Notes: generated from the letters alone by a model not told the origin. Shown: positions 1 to 6,081, counted from the first letter of the stretch. The stretch is 8,540 nt of DNA from Deltaproteobacteria bacterium (GCA_031257955.1 JAIRNQ010000368.1:1-8540); one strand, 5' to 3'. Numbers and translations: made by a program.

Positions 1-1
1 G

Positions 2-382
2 GCCATAGTGGACATCGCCAAGCGGTCGGGCCGGGGGGACGGCACTTCCAGCAACCAAATGGGGACTTCCAGCCAAGGAAATTTTATCGATCCCGGCAAG
101 GTCCCATACTACGCCCAGATCAGGGACATCGTCCGCTCAAACTGGATACCGCCGGGCACGGCTTTCGCCCCCAACCTGACGGTGCAATTCATCGTGGTCA
201 TCCAACCCAATGGCCGTATTTCCGGCAAAAGGCTAAGGCAATCCAGCGGTGACCCTGAATACGACCGGTCCGTGGAATTGGCCATCGAGCGCTCGGTGTT
301 TCCGCCGCTGCCGCCGGCCTTCGAGGGTAGGGCCGATAACCCGGTCATGGCCTTCCTCTGCTCGTATCTTTACCGTCAATAA
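2..382 (+). CDS. TonB/TolA C-terminal domain protein, 5'-truncated by the window edge
   Basis: The frame is open to the window edge, so only the C-terminal part is seen. The GTG at 8 need not be the start, and no ribosome binding site is visible. From about residue 33 (counting from that GTG) the protein follows the TonB_2/TolA C-terminal pattern: YYAQIRDIVRSNWIPP, then the beta-strand segment LTVQFIVVIQPNGRI, the SSGDPEYDRSVELAI helix and a FPPLPPAFEG loop. In this family the domain lies in the periplasm and couples an inner-membrane proton-driven motor to outer-membrane or peptidoglycan-associated partners. The membrane anchor and spacer should lie upstream, outside the window. The sequence before the domain is Gly/Ser/Asn-rich, as expected of a spacer end. 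The next gene is not tolB or pal, so TolA identity is not supported by context; a generic energy-transducer TonB-family protein is the safer name. Confidence 0.8.
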   Translation, partial: AIVDIAKRSGRGDGTSSNQMGTSSQGNFIDPGKVPYYAQIRDIVRSNWIPPGTAFAPNLTVQFIVVIQPNGRISGKRLRQSSGDPEYDRSVELAIERSVFPPLPPAFEGRADNPVMAFLCSYLYRQ

Positions 383-403
383 CCCTGGCCAGGCCACAAG
401 CAA

Positions 404-417
404 GGCCCAGTAGGGCC
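404..417 (+). terminator. Weak hairpin in the 383-548 gap
   Basis: GGCCC and GGGCC flank the loop AGTA, forming a perfect five-pair stem 22 bases after the TonB-type gene stops. A second tiny dyad, TGGCC-A-GGCCA, lies just before it, and GGGCTTT occurs twice just after (432-438 and 442-448). No T-run follows, so a Rho-independent terminator is only a possibility. Both dyads may be by-products of the GGCC-rich base use of this genome. Confidence 0.25.
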
Positions 418-548
418 AAGCTGGCCCCGTAGGGCTTTAGCGGGCTTTGACGCATGTTCGCCATGGCCGCCACGTGTGCCCGGCCAAACGGGCTCGGGGC
501 GGTTGGCAGGCCAAGGCCGCGTTTTAATTACTACTGGAGGACTGGAAG

Positions 549-2222
549 ATGTTTCTGGGCGTTGACGTGGGCGGAACCCACACGGATGCTGTCCTCCTGG
601 AGGAGGCCCCCGACAACCGAGCCAAACCCCTGGACGCCGCCAAGGCCAAGACGGGGAAAAGGGTCATCGAAAGCCTTACCGCCATCTTTGACGATCTCTT
701 GGCCGGCGATCGGGCCGGCAAGCTAACCAGGCTGACCGTCTCTTCCACCTTGGGCCTAAACAGCCTACTGACCGGGACGGCCGATCCAGTGGGGATCATG
801 GCCACCGGTGGGCCCGGTCTGGAGCTGGACCCCGGGGACTGGGGCCCGCTATACGCTTCCTTGACCGGACAGCAAGACCACCGGGGGCACGTCTTGGAAC
901 CGGTCGATACGGTCGAGGCCTTGGTCACGGCCAAGGACCTCTTGGCCAAAGGGGCCAAGTCTTTGGTGGTGGCCAGCAAGTTTGGCCCCAAGAACCCGGA
1001 ACTGGAAGAGGCCATGCTCAAAGCGGCCAGCCAGGCAAGTTTTGGGCCGACCATGGCCGCCTCCAAGCTCTTCGGCGGGCTCAACTTTCCCAGGCGCCTG
1101 GGCGGGGCCGTACTAAACGCCGCCGTGAAGACGCTCTATGACGCTTTCATAGACGATCTGGGCCAGATAGCCAAAAAACGCGGCCTTAAATGCCCGATTT
1201 ACATACTCAAAGCCGACGGCGGGGTCATGGGCCTGGACGCGGCCAGGGAGCGGCCGGTTTTGGCTTTGGCCGCCGGCCCGGCGGCCAGCCTACTGGGCTT
1301 GTGGGCCCTTTCGGATCAGGATAGCCAAGACGACGTTTTGATGGTTGACATGGGCGGCACCTCGACCGATTTGGCCGTTATGAGCCGGGGCCATCCACTC
1401 CTGACCTCGGTCGGGTTGACCTTGGCCGGGCGTCCGACCCTGGTAAGGGGTTTGCTTACCCATTCCATCGCCTTGGGCGGGGACACGGATCTGGAACCGG
1501 AAGGCGGGCGGCTGGTACCCAAACCCAAGAGAAGGGGGCCGGCTTTGGCCCTGGACCCGGACGGCTTGGGCCAGAGGCCTCCCACCCTAACCGACGCCTT
1601 AAACGTCCTGGGCTATTGCGCCATAGGCGATCCGGCCATTTCCAAAAAAGCCCTCGAGGAAATCGCCCCCGGCCAGTCCGAGACTTTGGCCCGCCAAGCC
1701 CTAGAGACGGTGTTAACCAAGGTTAAAACCGAGGCCGAAGCTTTTGTCGAGCGGATCAACCAGCAGCCCGTCTATACGGTTAGCGATTTTTTGGTGGACT
1801 GGCGATTGGAACCCAAGCGGGCCGTGTTCTTGGGCGGTCCGGCCGAAACTTTGGCCCCATTGGCCGGCGACATTATGGGCCTTCCGGCCGTAGCCCCCTC
1901 GGGAGCGGCCACGGCCAACGCCCTGGGGGCCGCCCTGGCCCGGCCGACGGTGGAGGCGGAACTGTACGCCGATACCGACCACGGCCTCATGAGCGCCCCC
2001 ACCCTCGGCAAACAAAGAAAGATTAATTCCTCTTACGATTTGGAGACGGCCAAGAGGGATCTCTTGGAACTCATGGGCGGAGGGAGCGATCTGAGGATCA
2101 CCTCGGCCGAGAGTTTTTACCAGTTTCACGAATACGGAAGGGCCGGCAAAGTCATAAAAGTCACGGCCCAGAGCGCCCCGGGCTTGGTGGCCAGGCTCTC
2201 CTCCCTTGGCGGCGCCAAATAA
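549..2222 (+). CDS. Hydantoinase/oxoprolinase family protein (HyuA-like)
   Basis: A 557-residue protein whose ATG follows GGAGG (536-540) at good spacing. The N-terminus carries the family phosphate-binding motif VDVGGTHTDA (residues 5-14). A second nucleotide-binding motif, MVDMGGTSTD, lies at 265-274 after the conserved KADGG (221-225), and a glycine-rich FLGGP follows at 427-431. This is the Hydant_A_N plus Hydantoinase_A arrangement of the ASKHA fold. Characterised relatives use ATP to open hydantoin or 5-oxoproline rings or to carboxylate acetone, usually with a HyuB-type partner subunit. No HyuB gene is in the window, and the protein is shorter than typical HyuA subunits of about 690 residues, so the substrate is unknown. 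It looks monocistronic: the nearest genes are 166 and 202 bases away and appear unrelated. There is no signal peptide, so it is probably cytoplasmic. The family call is firm; a specific reaction cannot be given. Confidence 0.9.
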   Translation: MFLGVDVGGTHTDAVLLEEAPDNRAKPLDAAKAKTGKRVIESLTAIFDDLLAGDRAGKLTRLTVSSTLGLNSLLTGTADPVGIMATGGPGLELDPGDWGPLYASLTGQQDHRGHVLEPVDTVEALVTAKDLLAKGAKSLVVASKFGPKNPELEEAMLKAASQASFGPTMAASKLFGGLNFPRRLGGAVLNAAVKTLYDAFIDDLGQIAKKRGLKCPIYILKADGGVMGLDAARERPVLALAAGPAASLLGLWALSDQDSQDDVLMVDMGGTSTDLAVMSRGHPLLTSVGLTLAGRPTLVRGLLTHSIALGGDTDLEPEGGRLVPKPKRRGPALALDPDGLGQRPPTLTDALNVLGYCAIGDPAISKKALEEIAPGQSETLARQALETVLTKVKTEAEAFVERINQQPVYTVSDFLVDWRLEPKRAVFLGGPAETLAPLAGDIMGLPAVAPSGAATANALGAALARPTVEAELYADTDHGLMSAPTLGKQRKINSSYDLETAKRDLLELMGGGSDLRITSAESFYQFHEYGRAGKVIKVTAQSAPGLVARLSSLGGAK

Positions 2223-2257
2223 CTTAGCCGCCGGCCCAAGAATAACCCCGAGCGCCC

Positions 2258-2314
2258 GATTGGCCTAAATCGTTGGCCGCATGATTGGCCTCCCGATTGG
2301 CCCATCGGCCCAAT
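2258..2314. repeat. Cluster of GATTGGCC-type short repeats after the hydantoinase gene
   Basis: GATTGGCC occurs exactly at 2258-2265, 2283-2290 and 2295-2302, with the variant CGTTGGCC at 2271-2278. The arms ATTGG (2296-2300) and CCAAT (2310-2314) could close a small hairpin. One more TTGGCC follows at about 2335. The cluster is non-coding and concentrates the hexamer that is over-represented across the window. Its function is unknown. Confidence 0.5.
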
Positions 2315-2364
2315 GGCCAGCCCGGGAAAAACGCTTGGCCGTTGGCAAATTAACCGATTCAGTA

Positions 2365-2374
2365 ACCCATGGGT
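2365..2374. promoter_or_regulatory. 10-base perfect palindrome, possible operator
   Basis: ACCCATGGGT is a perfect palindrome 51 bases before the start of the small helix-turn-helix gene. Its place suits a repressor site, possibly for autoregulation. No good -35/-10 pair could be matched to it, and a 10-base palindrome alone can arise by chance. Confidence 0.25.
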
Positions 2375-2378
2375 GGAT

Positions 2379-2401
2379 ACTAAATCATCATTTTAGTTTT
2401 T
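2379..2401 (+). terminator. AT-rich hairpin followed by a T-run
   Basis: ACTAAA (2379-2384) and TTTAGT (2392-2397) form a six-pair stem around a seven-base loop, and T residues continue to 2401. The shape is that of an intrinsic terminator, but the stem is weak and lies 157 bases after the hydantoinase stop and only 24 bases before the next start codon. It could equally be an operator or a leader structure of the downstream gene. Confidence 0.3.
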
Positions 2402-2424
2402 ATACCTGTCTTCGAGAGGCCTAA

Positions 2425-2814
2425 ATGGACAAGCGCTTAGAAAAAACCCATCAACAAAACTCCGACAACGCTGAGACCAACCTTCTGGCCGATCCGGAAA
2501 GCGTCTTCGATTCCGAGCAAAACCGGGAAGCCATCCTACAGCTCAAAAGAATCGATGGGGCCATCCCCGGGGCCATGGAAGCCCTTTTGAGCCTGGCCCT
2601 TCCGGCCGGCTCCAGAAGGCACCAACCCAAGTCTTACGAGATTTACTCGGATATCAAACGGCACATAGACGCCGGCATGTCCATCATCGGCACCGCCAGG
2701 ACGCTCAAGATTCCTTATTCGACGTGCCACTACTACACAAAAATGACCCCGGCCCAAGTGTCCGAGCTAAAAAAGCTGAGCGTTAACGCCAAATCGAAGG
2801 CTAAAAAGGCTTAG
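2425..2814 (+). CDS. Small basic protein with probable helix-turn-helix, family not recognised
   Basis: A 129-residue protein with GAGAGG (2414-2419) five bases before the ATG, which supports this start. The first 35 residues are polar and probably flexible. From about residue 70 the segments SYEIYSDIKRHIDAG and MSIIGTARTLKIPYSTCHYY (85-104) read as a helix-turn-helix like that of resolvase or MerR-type DNA-binding domains: a helix after Gly84, alanine at the usual A-x-x-L position, and a recognition-helix start at PYST. The C-terminus is lysine-rich (KSKAKKA), consistent with nucleic-acid contact. There is no membrane segment. I do not recognise the family; a small DNA-binding regulator is the most likely role, inferred from the motif only. 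It lies alone, 235 bases before the ClbS-like gene. Confidence 0.65.
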   Translation: MDKRLEKTHQQNSDNAETNLLADPESVFDSEQNREAILQLKRIDGAIPGAMEALLSLALPAGSRRHQPKSYEIYSDIKRHIDAGMSIIGTARTLKIPYSTCHYYTKMTPAQVSELKKLSVNAKSKAKKA

Positions 2815-3048
2815 GGCGGGTCAGTGTCGCCAAAGCGCCATCGAGCGAACCTCTTACGTATTATGGGGAGTTCCCAAAAAAAGATGGTAGAAAAGCTTGC
2901 TTGGCTAATATTGAGCAACCGGCGTAAAAAACCTCTTTTTGGCGAGCGGAGTTCCCTAACGGCGTGACATTAATCGCCACAATTTAACGCCTCAAGCGAG
3001 TATAGGGTCTTTATCCGATCGTTCAATAATTTTTCGGGTAGGTTTTTC

Positions 3049-3567
3049 ATGCAAGACTATGAAAGCAAACGGGCGTTGATTAACGAGATTAATAAGACTT
3101 CGGTCCTTTTCATTAAAGAATTTGATGGCATAGCTGAAGCCGACAAGGACATTCGGGTTAATCAAGTAGACCGCGCTCCGTCGGAAATGATAGCGTACCA
3201 ACTCGGATGGATGGATTTAATCCGTGGCTGGGACAAAGACGAGTTGGCGGGTAAAGAGGTCATAACGCCCGCGCCCGGCTTAAAATGGAATCAGATGGGT
3301 GAAATGTATCAGAACTTTTATGAAAATTACCGCGCTTACACATTGGGGCAGTTGCGTGAAATGTTTACGGTAGCCGTAGGCGATTTGGTAGAATGGTTTA
3401 ACGGTTTTACCGATGACGAAGTTTTTAAGCCGGGCGGCAGGAAGTGGGCCGCTTCAACGGCCTCTAACTGGCCGATTTGGAAATGGGTACACATTAACAC
3501 CGTAGCCCCATTCAAGTCCTTTCGCGGGAAAATTCGAAAATGGAAGAAAGTCCGCGATAGCCAGTGA
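3049..3567 (+). CDS. ClbS/DfsB family four-helix bundle protein (DUF1706)
   Basis: A 172-residue protein; GGTAGG (3037-3042) precedes the ATG by six bases. The family pattern is clear along its length: the N-terminal KRALINEINKTS helix, AYQLGWMDLIRGWDKDE (49-65), the AGKEVITPAPGLKWNQMGEMYQNFY stretch from 67, and the C-terminal WKWVHINTVAPFKSFRGKIRKW. These match in order the segments of ClbS, the colibactin self-resistance protein of E. coli, which hydrolyses the cyclopropane warhead. Many relatives sit outside toxin clusters, and their substrates are unknown. No colibactin-like synthesis genes are in the window, so resistance is a family-based guess. GC is about 47 percent by hand count over 3061-3540, against 60 percent or more in neighbouring genes. 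The 234 bases before it contain no GGCC, which suggests acquired DNA. I see no convincing promoter in that gap. Confidence 0.88.
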   Translation: MQDYESKRALINEINKTSVLFIKEFDGIAEADKDIRVNQVDRAPSEMIAYQLGWMDLIRGWDKDELAGKEVITPAPGLKWNQMGEMYQNFYENYRAYTLGQLREMFTVAVGDLVEWFNGFTDDEVFKPGGRKWAASTASNWPIWKWVHINTVAPFKSFRGKIRKWKKVRDSQ

Positions 3568-3578
3568 ATTGCTTGGCC

Positions 3579-3664
3579 GCCTTTCCCCCGTCCGGCACGG
3601 GCGTTGGCGGACTGTTGCCCAAAATTTGGAGATCTAAAATTTGGGGAGCCTTTCCCCCCTCCGG
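3579..3664. repeat. 17-base direct repeat pair
   Basis: GCCTTTCCCCCGTCCGG (3579-3595) recurs at 3648-3664 with one change (G to C at the twelfth base), 69 bases apart. The first copy begins 12 bases after the ClbS-like gene stops. Between the copies lies the doubled AAAATTTGG. Both copies are non-coding. Confidence 0.7.
3619..3644. repeat. Doubled AAAATTTGG with internal dyad
   Basis: AAAATTTGG occurs at 3621-3629 and 3636-3644, separated by six bases (AGATCT, itself a palindrome). The first copy sits in a perfect dyad CCAAA-A-TTTGG (3619-3629). The 15-base period and AT-rich dyad could bind a regulator or be left from a duplication. Confidence 0.5.
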
Positions 3665-3722
3665 TGCCCGCTTACGGGCCTCGAGATAGTCCAAGCCCCT
3701 CTCACAAAGGGCCTTGGCCAGA

Positions 3723-3760
3723 GGAATCTGGCCAGTGGGAACTGGCCCGTGGAATCTGGG
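3723..3760. repeat. Degenerate tandem repeat of about 15 bases
   Basis: GGAATCTGGCCAGTG (3723-3737) is followed at once by the related GGAACTGGCCCGTG (3738-3751) and then by GGAATCTGGG starting at 3751. The units differ by small insertions, which would break any reading frame. This fits decayed non-coding repeats rather than protein repeats. Confidence 0.5.
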
Positions 3761-3859
3761 GTGCGATTACTTCGCGCGGTCCGTCACCAAACTACCCATC
3801 AAGGTTCATTTCCACCCACGGGCAACGGACGGGTTAATCGCCCGGACCCCGTCGCACCC
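3759..3859. other. Nested long-range inverted repeats, possible structured RNA or element end
   Basis: GGGTGCGA (3759-3766) is the exact reverse complement of TCGCACCC (3852-3859). Inside it GGTCCG (3778-3783) pairs with CGGACC (3843-3848). A competing pair is GCGATTA (3763-3769) with TAATCGC (3835-3841). Several arms in the right order over 101 bases suggest a fold, but the arms are short and internal loops are large. No known RNA family was recognised. Confidence 0.35.
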
Positions 3860-4083
3860 TCCCATCGCCTCTCCCCAACCCTCCGCGTTTCAAGACTTAC
3901 GCCCGTTTCCGCCTCAATGGTCCTTCGAATGGTTACGGTGGCACCATAATTGCATTCGATTATTGACGGCCATTTCCGATTGTTCGCGATATTTCACTCC
4001 AATGGTCGCAAGCGTCCCAAACTCCCCCGCCAGGGTCTCGATTTTGCCATTATTTGGCACCAACGGTCCCGCCCGCTTAGCCG

Positions 4084-4112
4084 CCTGGCCGGGGGCCAAG
4101 CCCCCGGCCGGG
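4084..4112. terminator. Very stable GC hairpin, possible terminator or boundary
   Basis: GGCCGGGGG (4087-4095) and CCCCCGGCC (4101-4109) form a perfect nine-pair stem around the loop CCAAG. The stem extends by one G-T wobble and two G-C pairs to 4084-4112. No T-run follows directly; T-rich DNA comes only about 40 bases later (around 4150). It may stop transcription arriving from the ClbS-like gene before the downstream promoter, but a strict intrinsic terminator would need the T-run next to the stem. Confidence 0.4.
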
Positions 4113-4184
4113 ACGGGTGGGGGAGGCAGGAAAAGGGCAGAATCATCGTTATTTTTTTACTATTTTTGAGAAAACCTATACGAA

Positions 4185-4205
4185 ATATTGCGTTTGTGGC
4201 AATAT
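4185..4205. promoter_or_regulatory. Dyad just upstream of the -35, candidate operator
   Basis: ATATTGC (4185-4191) and GCAATAT (4199-4205) are perfect inverted arms separated by seven bases. The site ends 21 bases before the -35 of the SPFH-gene promoter, the usual place for an activator or an overlapping regulator. Arm and spacer sizes suit a dimeric helix-turn-helix protein. The partner is unknown. Confidence 0.4.
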
Positions 4206-4226
4206 ATTAGACGGACAAAATTTACC

Positions 4227-4255
4227 TTGAAAAATAATACCTTGAGGGATATAAT
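4227..4255 (+). promoter_or_regulatory. Near-consensus sigma-70 promoter for the SPFH gene group
   Basis: TTGAAA (4227-4232) and a perfect TATAAT (4250-4255) are separated by exactly 17 bases, the optimal spacing, in locally AT-rich DNA. Transcription would start near 4262, leaving a leader of about 210 bases before the ATG at 4472. It is the best promoter in the window, so the downstream group is probably well expressed under the housekeeping sigma factor. Confidence 0.75.
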
Positions 4256-4261
4256 GCTTAA

Positions 4262-4471
4262 GATCATCAAGTGCCAACTTAAGCCCAAGTTGGGCGGGCC
4301 TCGATCGCAAAGTCACCGTTTCTGCATCGCCGGCTAAGGAAAAGATAGTATTTACGCCAAATCGCCACCCATATCCTTGTATAAGGAACGCTGCGGCTTC
4401 GTTTGGGCCTTGTCCCATATGCGGTAAAGCGTCGCCAGTTTCGTTTAACGCCTCGCCCCGGAGAAAAAACC
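4262..4471 (+). promoter_or_regulatory. Long 5' leader with hairpins
   Basis: The predicted leader contains the stem CCAACTT/AAGTTGG (4274-4280 with 4287-4293, loop AAGCCC). A competing stem is GCCCAA/TTGGGC (4283-4288 with 4290-4295), so the two are mutually exclusive. A smaller stem, TCCTT/AAGGA, follows at 4374-4387. The ribosome binding site GGAG (4460-4463) comes last. Mutually exclusive stems and the length hint at post-transcriptional control; no known riboswitch class was recognised. Confidence 0.4.
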
Positions 4472-5767
4472 ATGGCCATCATAGATCTAGTCAAATATAA
4501 CGGTCCCAATAGCGTCTTCGCCTGGAAATTTCCCAGCGAGGAGCTCAGCACCTGGACACAGCTGATTGTCAACGAGTCCCAAGAGGCCGTTTTTTTTAAG
4601 GGCGGCCAGGCCCTGGACGTTTTCGGCCCCGGACGCCACACCTTGTCCACGGCCAACGTGCCCTTGCTGTCGAACCTCTTTAAGCTCCCTTTTGGCGGCC
4701 AGTCGCCTTTCACGGCCGAGATCTGGTTCGTCAACAAGGCCCACTCACTGGACATCAAGTGGGGCACGCCTTCCCCCATTCAGCTTCAGGACCCCAAGTT
4801 TGGCGTCATGATCCCGGTTCGCTCCTTTGGCCAGTTCGGCATTCGGATTGAAAACTCTTCAAAGTTTTTGGTTAAGCTGGTCGGGACGGTTCCGGTCTTT
4901 GACCAGGAAACCCTCCTTCGCCACTTCAAGGGCCTCTATCTCAACCGGGTCAAGGATTCCCTGGCCGGCTATCTGGTAAAGAAGCAAATCGGGGTTTTGG
5001 AGATCAACGCCTACCTGGAAGAGCTTTCTACCCACATGCAAGAACGCATCCGCCCGACCATGGACGATTACGGCATCCAGCTGGTTAACTTTTTCATCAA
5101 CGACATCAGCGTTCCCGAAAACGATCCGGCGGTGATCCAGCTCAAGGCGGCCTTGGCCAAGAAAGCCGAGATGAACATCATCGGTTACAACTACCAGCAA
5201 GAAAGGACCTTCGATACCTTGGAAGGGGCGGCCACCAACCCGAGCGCCGGCACGGCCGGGGTCATGGGGGCCGGCATGGGTCTGGGCATGGGCCTGGGCG
5301 TCGGCGGGGTCATGGGCAACCAATTTGGCGGCCTGGCCCAAAACCTGAACGTCAGCGGGGTGCGCTGCCCCAGCTGCGGTGGGATCATCCCGGACGGTAA
5401 ACGCTTCTGTCCCGACTGCGGCAAGCCTTTGGCCCAAACCCAAGCCAACCCGGCCCAGCAACGTCCACCGATTACCTGCGACAAGTGTGGCTCGATCATA
5501 CCCAAGGACGCCCAATTCTGCCCCAACTGCGGGGATCCCTATAATCCTTGCCCCAACTGCGGAAAGGATCTGCCGTCCAACGCCACCACCTGCCCGGATT
5601 GCGGGGCCACCATGCCAACGCCTTGCCCCTTGTGCGGCAAAAAAGTTGCCCCGGACGCCAAATTCTGCCCCAGCTGCGGCGGCACCTTAGTAAAAAAATG
5701 CCCGGGTTGCGGGGCCGATTTGCCTCTCCCGACCAAGTTCTGCCCCAAGTGCGGCAATAAGTTTTAA
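4472..5767 (+). CDS. SPFH-domain protein with five C-terminal zinc ribbons
   Basis: A 431-residue protein. The ATG at 4472 is chosen because GGAG lies eight bases before it; an extension to 4403 would add a non-conserved 23-residue leader. Residues about 30-240 match the SPFH (band 7-like) family of the YdjI / virion-core-like branch: ESQEAVFFKGGQ, FGPGRHTLST, the PVRSFGQFGIRI segment, and a helix near 155-200 ending in YGIQLVNFFINDISVP. A Gly/Met-rich linker follows (264-290). Five zinc ribbons come next, each exactly CxxC-x10-CxxC: Cys 299/302/313/316, 336/339/350/353, 360/363/374/377, 385/388/399/402 and 410/413/424/427. All 20 cysteines lie in these ribbons and none in residues 1-298. SPFH proteins oligomerise at membranes as scaffolds. 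Here the ribbons would display a zinc-bound tail, probably for protein contacts. There is no signal peptide, so it is likely cytoplasmic and membrane-associated. Confidence 0.9.
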   Translation: MAIIDLVKYNGPNSVFAWKFPSEELSTWTQLIVNESQEAVFFKGGQALDVFGPGRHTLSTANVPLLSNLFKLPFGGQSPFTAEIWFVNKAHSLDIKWGTPSPIQLQDPKFGVMIPVRSFGQFGIRIENSSKFLVKLVGTVPVFDQETLLRHFKGLYLNRVKDSLAGYLVKKQIGVLEINAYLEELSTHMQERIRPTMDDYGIQLVNFFINDISVPENDPAVIQLKAALAKKAEMNIIGYNYQQERTFDTLEGAATNPSAGTAGVMGAGMGLGMGLGVGGVMGNQFGGLAQNLNVSGVRCPSCGGIIPDGKRFCPDCGKPLAQTQANPAQQRPPITCDKCGSIIPKDAQFCPNCGDPYNPCPNCGKDLPSNATTCPDCGATMPTPCPLCGKKVAPDAKFCPSCGGTLVKKCPGCGADLPLPTKFCPKCGNKF

Positions 5768-5793
5768 CTAAAAACTTTGCCCAAAGCTTAACC

Positions 5794-5817
5794 GCCCGGC
5801 CGAGACAAAAGCCGGGC
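5794..5817 (+). terminator. Inverted repeat after the SPFH gene
   Basis: GCCCGGC (5794-5800) and GCCGGGC (5811-5817) form a seven-pair stem with a ten-base loop, 26 bases after the stop codon. No T-run follows on either strand, so termination would be inefficient; partial attenuation or mRNA 3'-end protection is possible. Confidence 0.35.
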
Positions 5818-5820
5818 CAT

Positions 5821-5847
5821 CGCCCCGGTCGCCCCGGTCGCCCCGGT
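5821..5847. repeat. Three perfect copies of a 9-base tandem repeat
   Basis: CGCCCCGGT is repeated three times head to tail, immediately after the inverted repeat, in non-coding DNA. Such a short perfect array can change copy number by slippage. It lies between two genes of the presumed group, where copy number could alter spacing or mRNA structure, though nothing shows this. Confidence 0.75.
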
Positions 5848-6081
5848 CGATCTGGCCAAGAGACAAGGCCTGGGGACCCAAGCCGGAGAGGCTTGGAGAC
5901 CGTGGCGACTGGTTTTGGGCCGTGACTTTCCGACAAATTTCATGGGTGCCTCCCGCCGGCCGGCCAGGCTTGGCCAATCGGTGGGGGCGACGCGGTTATC
6001 CCTTTGGGGTGGCGCTATCGATACGCCGCCGTCGGGCTCCTTCACAGGTTAGCCAAACGCCGGAAACAGGATGGACAAAAG

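Larger units (their letters stand above)
3568..4226. other. About 660 bases without a credible gene, rich in repeats
   Basis: Short open frames here (for example 3604-3837, 3641-3949 and 3714-4169) overlap one another, lack ribosome binding sites and show no recognisable domain, so I treat the stretch as non-coding. It contains a 17-base direct repeat pair, a doubled AAAATTTGG, a degenerate GGAATCTGG array, a pair of long-range inverted repeats (3759-3859) and a very stable GC hairpin. An AT-rich tail from about 4150 leads into the promoter of the SPFH gene. No tRNA or rRNA was recognised, and I saw none of the core motifs of tmRNA, SRP RNA or RNase P RNA. It may be a remnant of a mobile element or a structured RNA; neither is shown. 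Confidence 0.5.
5768..6081. other. 314-base intergenic region between the SPFH and four-helix membrane genes
   Basis: Apart from an inverted repeat and a 9-base tandem repeat at its start I see no gene here. Open frames on the minus strand (for example 5496-5936) are translations of the repeats and of the zinc-ribbon gene's complement. The second half is GC-rich, with TTGGCCAA at about 5971, and no clear promoter was found. The downstream gene may be read through from the promoter at 4227 or may have its own unrecognised start. Confidence 0.5.

Noticed and set aside
524..1084. A 186-codon minus-strand frame
   Set aside because: It is the complement of the well-supported hydantoinase-family gene and shows no domain.
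2258..2340. CRISPR-like array from the GATTGGCC repeats
   Set aside because: Units are only eight bases with irregular spacing of 12-25 bases, and there are no cas genes. They reflect the genome-wide TTGGCC bias.
2978..3006. TATAGG as a -10 for the ClbS-like gene
   Set aside because: No acceptable -35 lies 16-18 bases upstream; TTTAAC is only 12 bases away.
3604..4169. Overlapping open frames of 77-151 codons in all three + frames
   Set aside because: They overlap one another, lack ribosome binding sites, show biased unnatural composition and lie over non-coding repeats.
4300..4350. CGCAAAG-C resemblance to a cyclic-di-GMP (GEMM) riboswitch core in the leader
   Set aside because: Only a short string matches; the upstream conserved CACGCACAG-like segment and the downstream receptor part are not found.
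4859..5936. Long minus-strand frames opposite the SPFH gene
   Set aside because: They are antisense to conserved SPFH and zinc-ribbon codons, and the RPGRPGRPG-like parts come from the 9-base tandem repeat.
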